NCBI GenBank assembly: GCA_022316685.1
Contig: JAKJHU010000075.1
Location: 3,001,993 to 3,065,992 of the forward strand
Source: Progne subis subis
Taxonomy: Eukaryota > Chordata > Aves > Passeriformes > Hirundinidae
Direction: 5' to 3'
DNA length: 64,000 nucleotides
Shown: positions 48,144 to 60,599 of the stretch, piece after piece
Layout of the letters: the number at the start of each line of letters is the position of its first letter
How positions within the stretch are numbered: position 1 is the stretch's first letter
The notes under the pieces: generated by a model
Told to the model about the DNA's origin: nothing
Databases searched by the model: none
Seen by the model: the letters and a program-made list of their open reading frames with translations, nothing else
Made by a program: the position numbers and the translations under genes

Positions 48144-51100
48144 GGCACGAAGGCCCTGGTGCACTGAAGGACCACTGCCAGTGTTGTGTTGCTTTTCGAT
48201 TTGTCCACCTGTGCCATGGATTTACAAATATTTATGCTCAAGGCACAGAAGAAACACAGAAAGTGGAAAAAAAGGTGTTGAGGTATTGACAGAGGGAAAT
48301 GAGGTTGGTTTTTGTTTTTCCACTGAATCTGAGTGAGCAAAATGAGTAAATCTGATGTAATGTGAGGCAGAAATCTGATAAATGGGTGTAGTCTTCTTCC
48401 AGCAGATCAATCTCTTTCAATTTCACTTCCCTTTCCATCAGAGATATAAAAGCTGAAAAGTGTTACTGTGAAACACAAACCCAAGAATAAAGAGTCGGTT
48501 AGGAAAGTGTTCTTCCTTTCCAGAAAAAGGGGAACAATGGGACTGAAGAGGCACTGGGATAGATATCTGCTTTTGTATGGGTAATTTGACTTAAACAAAT
48601 AGTAGAAAAGCTCAGTGCATACCTCCTGTGAAAACAAGTGAGGAGATATTTCTTTCCAAGGAAAGATGAATAGCATTCTGATAACAATGAATATATAATT
48701 AGTTAATTAGTAGAAAACACCAAAGACAAGGACTTTATGGTTCATCTTATCTAGTACTCCTAGGACAATTTAGTTAATGCAATGATGTTTTTTGTTTCTA
48801 TTGTGATCTTAATGAACCTGAATACCTATGACAATACTGCAATTGTTTTCAAATTTCAAAGGTTTCATTCTGTTTCAGAAGATAAAACATGCTTACAAAA
48901 TTATGAGAAATATAAATAATAGTGCTATAACCTTACATTAGAAATTCATCCAAGTTCTTGAAGCTGTATTTAATAATTACCAACTGTACACTCAGTTACT
49001 ACTGCAAATTATTGGAGCTTTACTTTAGTTTTTTTGTAGTTTATTAAAAATAACATTTAGTGTTTAATAAAAATTAAATAAAATAAAAAATAAATTTGGC
49101 TTTATACATTTCTCAGCAGCAGATAAAAGCAAAGAAACGTGTTGTCATTCAGAAATGACCAGCAAGTCTTTGTCCTCTTTATCCTCTGCAGAGCAGAAAA
49201 TAGACAGTAAAAAGCCATTCTTGTGCTGAATCAGGAGAGTAAAATATATCTCACTAAATTTTTTCTGCGTATTTCCATGTTCTTGCCTGTCTTGGCTTCA
49301 CCCAAAGGTACTAAGGGACTTGGATTTGCTAGTTTAGTTAGGATCTAATGAAAAGTATTTTTTTGCCAATAAAAAATTACAGTTTTTATTACATATTTGT
49401 TGCAATAACTGAAGTTCAACTCTTGTTTAAAATCACGCCATTTTTTCCCCCCTTATTGAAATAAGAATACAGAGTAATTCCTCAGACATTAAAAACTCCC
49501 AAACCTGAAATAAGCTTCCTAAATTATAAGGTAGAAATTAGAATAAAAGTGGTATATGTAACAGTTTCCAGCTATTAATCATCTGCCATCAGAGTACTCT
49601 TATAGTCTGATATGCATAGGTACTTACAGAATGTGTTCACACAGTCGTCAGCATTGACACTGCCCACCTGCTAAAATAAGAACTTAAAAATCACTCTGAA
49701 AAGTTAATGGCCATGCTCAGTTTTTGCCATTTTAGCACATACATTTACTATTTGCATAGTGTCTAGATATGACATTTATGTTTTAAATGGTACTCACTGA
49801 AAGTTTTCAAAATGTGTTTTACATAACTGTATCCATTTTATCATTGTCTTATAATTTGCTGCCTACAGCCCATCAGTCCTTCCCAGTACCATATATTATT
49901 TCTACAGAATCAATCTTCATATTAAGATTTTTACACAAAAGTGTGTTCAACAGTCCTCTCATTTGATATATACAGCTGCATGCAAAATTATAGGTATCAA
50001 TTTAGTAAAAAGAATACAGTTTCTGTGTGCAATTTGCAAATTACCATAATTCATAATTTCTCACATTGTCATCCTTACAATGTTTTGGTTTGCTGGGGCT
50101 CTTTTACACTCACTGTTCTGTGTCTTGTCAGCATAAATTGTTTGTGTTTGTAAACATGTAGTCCTAAATGATTATGACTGCTCTGTGCTGGCCTATTGAA
50201 ATGTAGCTTAATCATGAGTACATGCCCAAACATAAGAGTCAATTCCATTTTATACATACACAAAAAATACACATGATATATTTTTAAAGATATATTATTA
50301 AAAACAACTTTTACTCTTTGACTTTAATTATTTGCAGAAATATTTTATCAGAAAACCTATGAAATCTTGAGTGTCCACTAGGTTCCACCAGACCAGGTTA
50401 CTCAGAGGCCCATCCAGCCGTTTCTTGGACACATCCAGGGATGGGGAGTCCACATCCTCTAGAAAAACTGTTCCAATGCCTCACCCCTCTCACAGTCAAG
50501 GATTTATTCCTAATATCTAATCAAAACCTGACCTCCCTCAGCTTAAGGCTATTCCCTCTTGCCTTCTTTTATGCATGTGAGGCCCCAGTACGTCCTGTCC
50601 ATTCAAGGGTTTTTTTTGATTTTTAGCAGTTAAGAAAAAATGTAGATAAAACAAAACTTAGTTTAATTAGCTTTGTGGTGTACATATTTACTTTTGGTGC
50701 TCATTTCAATGTGGCCATTTTTTTTCCCTTAAATTTTCTGTCATAACATTTGTAAATCTCTTACCACAAAATGTACTTTAAGGCCAGCACGTGAGGATCT
50801 TAAAACAAGTGCTCCACAATCACAATGCAAAGAAAGTTTAAATATTTCTTTTAAGGACTACATCCATCTGACCGTTAAATGTGTATCTTGAACAAACTTC
50901 TGAACTGCACGTTGCTGAATATTAGGTGTTGAATAAGGCCAAATGTGAATGAAATTAACCACCTTGGGATGACCATGGTTTTGAGGTGAGAGATTCCAGG
51001 CCTCCTTATTAAACACACCACAGAATTAAGATACCTACCCTTGATTCCTGGAGGAATTGTGTGAGTATAGCAGAGAGGATGTGAGTAAGAACAGATGGTG

Positions 51101-53062
51101 TGACAATGAAGGAAAGATAAAGAGGATGAACAGAGCTTTTGGAGGTCTCAGCATAACCACGGCCGCATGATTTCTCATGTAGACACCTCATGTATTTTTC
51201 TTGGTTTTCTTTTGCCCTCGCCTGTCACTTTTGTCTCTGTTCTGAATTGATTTGTCATGTGCTGCTCTTGAGTTTACATAGTTTTAGCTGAGTGTTCACT
51301 TTTTGAAGGAGTGGTGGGAAATGCAGTATGGCTACATGTTTGAATTTTTATGTTTGGTTTGTCATAGTCATATGAGTTTATTTACACTTATATGGTTTGT
51401 TCACTTTCTTTTACCTGTGTATTATTTTGTGGTATATACCTCTTGTCTTGCTCTGTCTGCTCTTACATGTTTTTTTACCTTGGTGTGAACAAAGGGGATT
51501 ATTCAAAGTCTTATTCCCACACAAGCTACGGTCGTGGAGGCAAATGGGCTGTCTCTTGGAAGAAGAGTGGCATAGAAAAATAAGAATCATTCATGCCAGG
51601 GTGCAAAACATATGAAGAAATCTACTGGCCTGTTCTCACAGAAGTTTGCCTGTTAGGTTTAATAGAAGCTTCTTTTGGCATGCATCTACCCCTTGTTCTC
51701 TGCAGATAGCTTTCTGAGAGTGGGAATAAATGTACTGAGTTAAAATGGAAGAGAACAGATGATGAAAAAAGTGTGTGACAACCAATGTCTTTTTTTCTTG
51801 AAAGTTTTGAGGTTTGGAGAAAAGAAAAATATCTTTCCTTCCCATCACATCCTCAGTTCTTGGTTAAGAAAAGGACTGATCAAAAAAAAATTGAAAGAAA
51901 AAATTACTTAATTTTCAGGCTCCTCACCTATATACTTTACAAGAAAGTAACATTTTCAAGGAGAATGACAGAAGATATTGCAATAAACAGAAATAATGTG
52001 GGTTTTGGGCTGTGTGAATAGCAAGATTATGTACTGCTGTCTGTGAAATCTGCCTTGAATAGCTAATGGCTGGAATAACCAATTTTCTAGGCATGGAGAA
52101 ATAAACTTTATTTATGAGACAGAGTTGATATTGCAGCTGATGGAGTGGTTGTAAGCTGGAGTTCTGTGTGCATCTTGAACCAGGCTGTGTTGCTTTCATT
52201 GCTCAATGGATCAAAACAATACAGGAAGGCATGGTTCTAACTCCAAACCAGGAGAAATTAATCATTTTCATTTGTACACAGATTATGCAAAATGCCAGTG
52301 TTAGGCTACCCCTTGGAATCTCCAAGTACTCAGCCAACTGGATGAGCAGTTTGTTTTGATGCTGTGAAAGCTCAGGGCCCATCCAAAGGTGTTTGTGACT
52401 CTTAGTTGTGCAGAAACGGTGTCATTAATGACAGTTGCAATGGTTTCATTGTGCTATTCTCACTAAAGATTTCATACACAATTCATAGATGGTGTCTCTT
52501 GAGGTAAGAAGGTCTCAGCCCACCCATGTTTGACGACCTTTGAACAGTGGAAAACAGTCATTCTGAGTTTATCTGCACTGAGGGTTTATAGCATCTATAA
52601 ATCTGCAGAATAAGGCACCCCTAAGAGGCTAAGAGCTTTTATTACCACTTGATGCATTTTTTCACCTTACTTGGCAACACTGGTTTTATGAGAAGCAGAT
52701 GAATTGTAAGCATGGCATGTGCTAGAAAGAGCTTTAGGCACAGAGGGTTATCAGAAGCCTTCTAAGTGTGCTTAACATGGATTGGTCGAGAATTGGCAAT
52801 TAACATGTTATAAACATACTCATAAATTGGTGGTTCTCTCCCTTGGATCATCAAGTTTCTCACTACATGCAGAATCTCCCCTCTTTGTTCCAATATTATA
52901 CAATTAGTCCATTTTTACTGAGGATGTGCTTTGTGCTTTGTTCATATTCTTCTTGCGGACATAGATACATTGTCCACATTCTTCAGAGATTCTTCTGTCA
53001 AATCTACTACTTACAGTGTTTATTGAATTAAATGAAACATACTGATTTGCAATGTGTGACAG
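48144..53062. other. Intergenic stretch
   Basis: I see no gene. Apart from the CR1 copy at 50.4 kb, it is AT-rich DNA with many short chance frames. Confidence 0.55.
50376..50605 (-). mobile_element. CR1 LINE 3' fragment, minus orientation
   Basis: 'gaccaggttactcagaggcc' then 'catccagccgtttcttgg', 'acatccagggatggggag' and 'acctccctcagcttaagg' is the reverse complement of a CR1 3' region. The extreme 3' end is missing or diverged. Confidence 0.88.
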
Positions 53063-53690
53063 TGTGTTGGAGTCCAGGGCATTCCTTTGGTTGCCCTGGA
53101 GGGTCAGAGACCTGGGCAGGGGGGTCTGGGACCCCAGCCCAGAGCTCAGAGAGACACTGGCTTTGATTTTAGTCCATGGGAGAGGCTTCTTGCACTGCAG
53201 GAAGGGTTACAGGCCACAAGAGTGTGAAAGATTGTAGTTTAGTATATCACAGGGTGAAAAAACAGTATATTTAGGTTTATAGCATTGAAGTGAATGGGGA
53301 CAAGATGGAGAATTTGGGGCGTTGTCTCCTTCTTCTTCCTTCTCCTTCCCTCACTCCATTTCTGCAGTGACGTGGCAAAAAGTAGTTTGTGAGGATTGGG
53401 TCAGATTAAAGATGACCTTTTTAGTAATAGTGATAGACATTGGTAATAAATAGTAAATAGAGAATACGTAGCAATTAGTATAAAAGATAAGGACAGCCCT
53501 GGGACGGGGGGAGTCACCAGATGTCCGAGCCGCAGCAAACATCTTTTGGACACTGAGAAAATTGTAAGAAGAAACAATAAACACGAAGCATGCAAGTTTG
53601 AAGACTCCGTCTTTTTCTGCATTTGGCACAGAGCTTTGCAGAGGGTCACGACTCCAAAACCACCTGAATGCCAGGGAATAGAACCCGACA
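53063..53690 (+). mobile_element. Solo LTR with target duplication, plus orientation
   Basis: It begins TGTGTTGGAGTCC and ends AACCCGACA, flanked by a 4-base repeat (acag at 53059-53062 and 53691-53694). Inside are a good TATA box (TATAAAAG, 53479-53486) and, 97 bases on, AATAAA (53576-53581). U5 follows, containing 'gaagactccgtctttttctg'. The order U3, TATA, R, poly(A) signal, U5 is complete, so it looks like an intact solo LTR of a retrovirus-like element. It differs from the LTR just downstream, which has the opposite orientation. No viral genes are present. Confidence 0.85.
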
Positions 53691-53810
53691 ACAGTGGATA
53701 CAATTGAAAAAACAAAACCAAACCAAAATTGTAAACCTGATTGTTTATGTCCATATTGTTCAAGGTTGCAATATTCTTGCCATTGTTACTTTTAAAGACA
53801 TTCAGAAGTT

Positions 53811-54510
53811 TCTTGTAGCTCGTTCTGTCTCCACAACAGGCGGAGATGACCTCCGACTAGTTCTGGTCAGCACAGCTACAAGATGTTCCCAGTTCGGATG
53901 GGCACACAGGCAATCTTTACCTGCTGGTCAGCTTCTCAGCAGCAGCTGGACCAAATAGTGTCGTGACAGCAGTGGCAGTAAGAAAGATGGCTCTCAGCAG
54001 GTTAAAAGATGTTTATTCAGGCCGAGCTATGGGAAGTCCACAGCTGGTCCAAGCCTCAGGCCAGAGAGGCCAGAGACCAAGAGCAGAGAGCAGAGCTGAA
54101 GAGAGTTTGAATCTCCCTCCTCCACCTTATAAGCAGGGGAGGGGTTCAACGGAGGATACAACAAGACAACAAATCAGGGGATTCAGGGGGTAACAAGGTG
54201 TGCCCACCCCCAAGCCTTGGACCACTAAAATCCAGAGCTAAAGGAATTCCCCCCAGGGGACCTATCACCTGAAGCCCTCTCCCTGAGATTTTGCAATCTG
54301 GGAGGGACCCCTGGAGTGATAGACAGGCTGCCCCAGAGTGAGGGGGGGCAGAGGGGATGTTACACGTCAGGTGGGGGGTGGGAGGACTGACACAAAACAC
54401 CTTATTATACAGAGAACACAAAAGGGTTACAGAACTGGGGATACAGTGAAATGAACCATAACATGAAGTTTCTTATAAAAACCTAATAAAACAATTCTTG
54501 CACTGCCACA
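53811..54510 (-). mobile_element. Solo LTR with target duplication, minus orientation
   Basis: A 7-base direct repeat (gaagttt at 53805-53811 and 54511-54517; 9 bases match if the preceding 'ca' is counted) flanks a 700-base block. On the minus strand it starts TGTGGCAGTGC, has TTATAAGG near 54130 and AATAAA near 54015. Its minus-strand motif order, length and several shared phrases (for example 'agaactggggatacagtg' against 'agaacacagcggggtacagtg' on the plus strand) make it a relative of the 47.4-kb LTR. The preceding LTR ends only 120 bases away in opposite orientation. Confidence 0.8.
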
Positions 54511-54517
54511 GAAGTTT

Positions 54518-57500
54518 AATGCTGAAAATTGTAAGCTGACCCTCCCTAACAAACTGTTGGGGTTTAAGGGCACAAACACTCACAGCCTGACCAGCATCAT
54601 GGAACAATCTTTCCAATGCCACTTTTGCAGCACTCATCACTCTGCTGGACTTGGCTATTGCTGAACTTCTACAGTTGCTTTGTCTTGTTTCATTGCCAAC
54701 AACTCAAGTGCCAAAGTCAATGCAACATGCAATGTTTTTTAGTTGTTTAGTCAAAACTGTCCACATTTTTGAGACTGTACTCAGAGGTGGAGTTCCTAAA
54801 ACTAAACTGCCAGGTAGGGAGAGCACTATAACAACTACAAGGTCATCTGCAGCATGCTAAATTATTTTATCTGCTTGCAATCCACTTTTCATACACCAAT
54901 GCTTCATTTTCCATAGTAATGGGAAAACATGGTGTGGTTCATACAGCCTCTTTAAATAGAATAAAGTATATTTCACATCATATTCCCTAAGCAGAGGGAA
55001 CAAAAAGAACACAAGAACTGTGAGCAATCTCAGCAGAACAGCTCAGACACTGTGACTGCTGAGGCTGATTGCCTGATAAACACTGACTGATGTGCATATG
55101 GCAATCTCAGCTGAGCTCACCTAATTGTTTTTTTCTTCCTCATTGTCATTAATATGCACTTTCAATTCTAAACTGACTAAGCACAGTGGAGTGTTAAGCA
55201 GAATATAATCTAAAATGTGTTGCAATCCAAAGTATCAAGTACAGATAAGTTGACTTGTTACACGTTTATCAAAATGAATAATTTCCTAAAAAGTTGTGTC
55301 AAAAAGCACACTTCTGCTGCACTGGTTGTAGAGGATGTGTTTCCAGTACATAAAGAATCTAATTTACTCATAAAAAATATCCTTTGTCTTAGTCAAGAAA
55401 TCTCCGACACGTGCATTTTAATATTGTTCCTCTTAAAATTTGTTTCAGAATGCACTGAGCAATCTACAGACATGAATGTAAAATAAGAAAATGTACCTGG
55501 TCAAGGATTATTCTTAGCATAGAATATCTATAAATATATATATATATTAATTTTATATATTAATTTTATATTTCTTTTGTAAGTATATAAAAAGGTTTGT
55601 TGTAATTAAGACACAGCAATATTTGATTTCTCACAAACTCCTTTTTAAATTGTAGTATATTGGCTTTTTGTCTTCTGTTGCATTGCCTGGTATTGTTAAC
55701 ATCATATTACCTTAAATTTTAGTCTATTTTCTGTCAGATAGAAACGAGCATATGTTTCTGTTTCATTGTGTGTGTTGTCAGTCATCTCATATGGTTATAA
55801 CAGATTTGTCAGCTTTAATCACATTGGAAATTTTCTTACACACACTTTGCACTGCAACAATAACATGCAAAAATTGAAGAGAATTAATATTTCATGTGAA
55901 ATTGTGCAAAACAACCGTTTCTGAATGAGTTTTCATCTGTGCACAGTTTGCAGTACTTTCCGTATTTACACTTATGCACAATGGTTGTTTTTATCACAAT
56001 ATCATGAAAACTTCCCTGGGAGTAATGACAGTATCTTTACGTTGGCAAGAAATAAAGATATGCAGAAGTTTCAGGGTCAGGGAGGGGCTGCTGGAACACA
56101 AAATAATTACACAGAAAAAATTACAGTAATTATTTTTCTGTTTCATACAAGTTTAAAACCCAATGCTTCTTGGCAGGGAAGTGTATGGAATTCTTATAAT
56201 AGGAAGGCCCTCTGGAAAATTAATTGGCACTTATTACCTATATTTAGGGACCTGAACCCTGGCCTCTGTCTCTTATTTATGTCAGTTGTATCTTTCCCCT
56301 ACTCACCCCTAAAGAAGGAATTATCAGTTCATTCTTGTTTGTCCAGAACCTCTTCTACTATCACTCATCCATTCATAAATATGGCAGCAGGGAATTCAAA
56401 CCCGTGTCAAACAATCCACACAGTCCCTTTCCAGCTTTTTGCCTCCACCTCAAGTTTGGTTTGCTTTTTTTCCCTAGTGCATTGATTTTGAGCACTAGGA
56501 ACAGCAAGTAGGTTATTTTCACAACTGTGTTTAAAGACCCCAAATCCTTACAGTGCACTTTTTCCTGTAGACTGCAGCCTACTCAGAATTGGTTTTCTTA
56601 AGGAATGGTTATCAATTCTCATAAACTAAACCAGCTTTGAGATAGCTTCCAACCTAGTGGAAGTGGAAAGAGAGTGGAAAATATTCATATTTCACACACT
56701 TTGGCTTTGTAAAGCATTGCTTTGACTGAAAGGTATAGATTCAGATATCGAGATGCACCAAAGAACAAAGATAATCTGGTAAATTTACCCTTTTTATTGA
56801 GAGCTTTTATTTAGGAAAAAAAGTCATACTTTCTTGATAGGCAGAAATGCTTTGGGTTGGAAATCCACGGAAGCATATTTACATACTCTCATTTCAAAAT
56901 GCACACAGATTTCTTGTGACACTTGAGGATTCTATTTCATCAGATGACGATAATCTGATTACCTCATTAAAATAGAGTATCTGAAGTGTTAGACTAGAAT
57001 ATTTTCTCTTTTTAAATAATATGTTATGCAGCTTCTAGTTAAATATGCTACAAAGAAGAAAAGACAAGCTAATGTAGACAGACAGTAATAGTTTGTCTTG
57101 GGTTTATAGCTGTTGAATTAGAAAACATTGTTTCTCACAGAAACCGGGGAACAACATGACTCCCTGAACCACTGGGCACAAATGGCCATGCTTGTAAAAG
57201 ACCTGTGTTTCAAAGCAATACAGTATATAACAGAATATATGCATTCAATTGGAGAGGAACTTTATCTCTTACAGTGGAAAGGGAATAATTTAATTTATGT
57301 GTCTATAAATGTATTCTTTCATCTGGGCATCAGAAAGTAAGTTCTGTCTTAGTGAAAGATTTGTACTTCTGTATTTCTACATAATAAAAATTGGAAAGAT
57401 AAATAAATTCTATTGTATAAATATTTGGGTTTTTTTGTTAAGGCCAGCAATACCTGATCTCACACAGTGTACCAGGAAAATTACTTTTTTTACAGTATAC

Positions 57501-59757
57501 TATGCTTAAACCCACCTAGGCTGCTTTCCAGAAGTGCAGTATTGGAATTGCACTAGAATGAACAGCTTGAAACTGAACTTAGGTTTGAACTCCAGCATAC
57601 AGAAATTGCTTTGAAAAAAAGATAACTATAGGTTACTACAGGGAAGAGCAAAACAAAACTTTGTATTATTTTCTTTTCCTTGTGTTACTACTTTGCAGCT
57701 TCAACAAAGGTCAAGTTTAATTTTCTTTCCTTTGTGAAGTGTGACTTTGGACTTTTCCAAAGTTATAACTTCTTCACAGCAATACAAGTAAAATAACAAA
57801 ACACAGACCTGGGTTTTAGTAGGTGGAAGAAAATTGAGTGCAAAATGGCATATGTTGTATATAACCCATCTGCAGAGTTTGAGTTAAAACCAACTCACTG
57901 CAGCTAATAAAACATCAACATTCAAATGCATTATCATGAGTCCAGTATCTGACTGTATATTTTCAGATTACCTTGGTGCATGTTTTGGTGATTAGGTACT
58001 CAAACAACAATTCAACCCCAAGATCATTAATTATTCTTCAGATATTGTTAATGGTTTGTCTTGGACTTATTCCTGTTAGTCATTGGCCAAGATTTAAGAT
58101 TTATTACAATGATAAAATTTTCAGATCTCAAAATAATTTTAAACTGAATGTGTTTACATATAATTTTGAGTGATACATATATTAATTGTGGAAAGGACCC
58201 TGTGTAAAGTAATTCTATTTGAATTTAATTTTCCCTTATTTTCTTGGATTTATACAAGTATAAATGAGAACAGAATTAAACTCTGAAGCTGACCATGTCT
58301 TCTGATTCAGTGAAATCAGGTATGAAATCAACAGGTCAATCCTATCAAAGTTACACTCCTTGATGTGTTGAATAATTCCACTTCCTCAGCACTCCTGTGT
58401 TCCAAAACAATCCCTGCAGGCATCCGTTTCATGGGGCAGGTATCTCATGGGGTTTGTGGAAGAAAAGAATGAAATGAAAAATTTAATTATCCTAGTCAGC
58501 CTGGATAGTATCATGAAGCTGGTTCCTCTGTACCCATAAAATTGGCTAAAAAAAAACAAAAAAAACCACACCACTTCAGAAGTAGATTCATCCTTATTTG
58601 CAAACTAATTCAGTATCTCTGAAAGCAGACAAATACAACTTGCCACAACATGATCTAAGAAATCTGTCAAAGTATCATAGAGAAAATGATCAGGACAATA
58701 TTTTATTCTCTTTCTTTCTCTAGCAGAGACAAAGGGAAAATGTTGCCATTCCAGAGTATTTTTACAAAGTAGCCAAGGAGAAATTAAAATAACCGCATTT
58801 ATGTTCCTAGCACTCAGATTTCTTCCTCTTGGTTCAAGTAAAATCTTCATTGAAGTTTTCTGCCCAAGGCTGGCTGGAGGGCATAAGTGTTTAAGCTCAA
58901 GCACACTTGTTTCAAAATTACTGCAGGGAGAGGAGATCACTTCTGAGCTCTGAATGAGACAAGGTTCTTGCACACAGGCTTGTATCTCAAGGTCATTGGT
59001 CTCCATTTAAACACTCAAGCTGAATGATCTTGAACAAAAGAGTTGTTTTTCTCTTTTCTGCTTGGTGAATGCCAGTGGCACTCTTCTGGCTGAGGGAAAA
59101 AATCAGAGTGATTTTACAACTAGAAGAGCATTTAGTCAAAACTGACACATTGGCATATCATTTCAAAACAAAGGAGAGTTTTTAACACGTTAAATGGCTC
59201 TTAAAAGTTTCTAGTGTTAATGTTGTCTGTCAAAAGTGTTGGACAAATAATCTTTATTTCAATTTGATTTGCCTTAGTTCTTATATCACTTGTGGTCATT
59301 AAATAGTTGTTTTGTCTATACTTCATTCAGGACAATGAAATTGCACATTTTATTGAGGGGATTTGAAGTTGGTAGGAAACTGGACCCTAGTATCCATTTT
59401 TTTTGTAGTATAAATAATTTGATAAATGATCAGTGCTGTATTTTTTCCCAAGTTGTTCTTAGCCCTTGTTTGTCTTGCATTCATGCTTTTTTGTCTTCTC
59501 TTAGTATGCCACAGCTGTGAAGATATTGTACTTTTTGAAGTGGTGTTTACCTTCCCTAACAGACGTGTACAGATGCCGAGAACATTAGACATAATGACTG
59601 CATCTGTTAATGTTTTTGTGTACAGTAAAAAAAAATACACTTCTATCAATTACTGTATTTTTTCTGGGTAATACCAAATTGCTATATGTTCAATGCTTCA
59701 TTTGCCTTGCTACTATGTAGTGAATATTTGCTTTATATGCAAATAAAGCCAAGTTTA
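54518..59757. other. Intergenic stretch
   Basis: I see no gene. A TA-rich direct repeat lies near 55530-55575. The longest frame of the window (186 codons, 55925-56485, plus) and a 133-codon minus frame (58605-59006) show no signal peptide, domain or splice context that I can recognise. Confidence 0.55.
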
Positions 59758-59812
<55 letters not shown>

Positions 59813-59817
59813 TAATA
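59758..59817 (+). repeat. (AAT)n microsatellite
   Basis: About 17 uninterrupted AAT/ATA units followed by two further degenerate units. It probably varies in length between individuals. Confidence 0.97.
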
Positions 59818-59991
59818 GGCAGACACCAGAAGTGAAGCAAAGTTTCTCAACCACTACTGTCCCATATAAATTTAATAGATGATTAGTCTTTGTTATTTGT
59901 GATATATGTCCTAAAGTTAATTCGTGTTAAATGGTATAATATGTAATTCACTCCCTGTAAATATAAGTTTTATTTCCAATCAAGTATACAA

Positions 59992-60595
59992 TGGGTTAAC
60001 TGAGACTAAAGCTGCATGGAGAGGGGTACTAGGAATTTCTTTTGCCAGAGATTGCACAGGAGGGACATGAGAAAACTATGCCAAGAATTACATGAAAAGG
60101 GACACAAGGAAACCTCTGCCGGGAATCGTTAAAAAGAGAACAAAGACAACGGAAAAGGGAGATGGAGAACCCGGAGAACCAAATGATTACATCAGATCGA
60201 TATCTCATCCGTCCCCTCCCGACATTAACATCTCTACACGGCACCTGGACACAGCCATCAAGGACATTGTTCTCCAGCGCAAATCCATTCAAACACACCA
60301 GAACCCAAACATGAATATCTAATGAAGCTGCCTCGGAAGAGGGAATCTGAGAGTCCCAATTTTCTCTCAGCGATCCATATATATTTATAAAAAGAGACAG
60401 CTTCAGACCAGAAATGTGAACTTGGGGGGTGACATACTGACAGAGTGTGTTACCGTGTTCACCCAGCACCGAAACCCCGGGGTTCGACACTGTCCTTTTA
60501 ATTGTGGCTATCGGAGACTGTTATTTTGTCTCAAAATAAAATTCTAAATTTTGATTTACTGAATTTGGTCTATCGTATTTATTACATTATTGACA
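59992..60595 (+). mobile_element. Solo LTR, plus orientation, with target duplication
   Basis: It starts TGGGTTAACTGAG and ends TTATTGACA, the expected TG...CA, and is flanked by acaa (59988-59991 and 60596-60599); the match extends to 7 bases (acaatgg) if the first LTR bases are counted. It has a TATA box TTTATAAAAA (60384-60393) and AATAAA (60535-60540), with a short AT-rich U5. A 76-codon open frame (60092-60322) runs through U3. The G+C-rich core contrasts with AT-rich flanks. I cannot name the family. Confidence 0.75.
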
Positions 60596-60599
60596 ACAA

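Noticed and set aside
55925..56485. Longest open frame of the window, 186 codons, plus strand
   Set aside because: No signal peptide, domain or family resemblance, mixed composition like translated intergenic DNA, and no splice or promoter context. A frame of this length can occur by chance in 64 kb of two-stranded sequence.
58605..59006. 133-codon open frame, minus strand
   Set aside because: No domain or family match and no neighbouring exon; treated as chance.
60475..60490. tRNA-like B-box (ggttcgacac) suggesting a SINE or tRNA gene
   Set aside because: No A box at the right distance and no cloverleaf; the sequence lies between the TATA box and poly(A) signal of an LTR, which explains it better.
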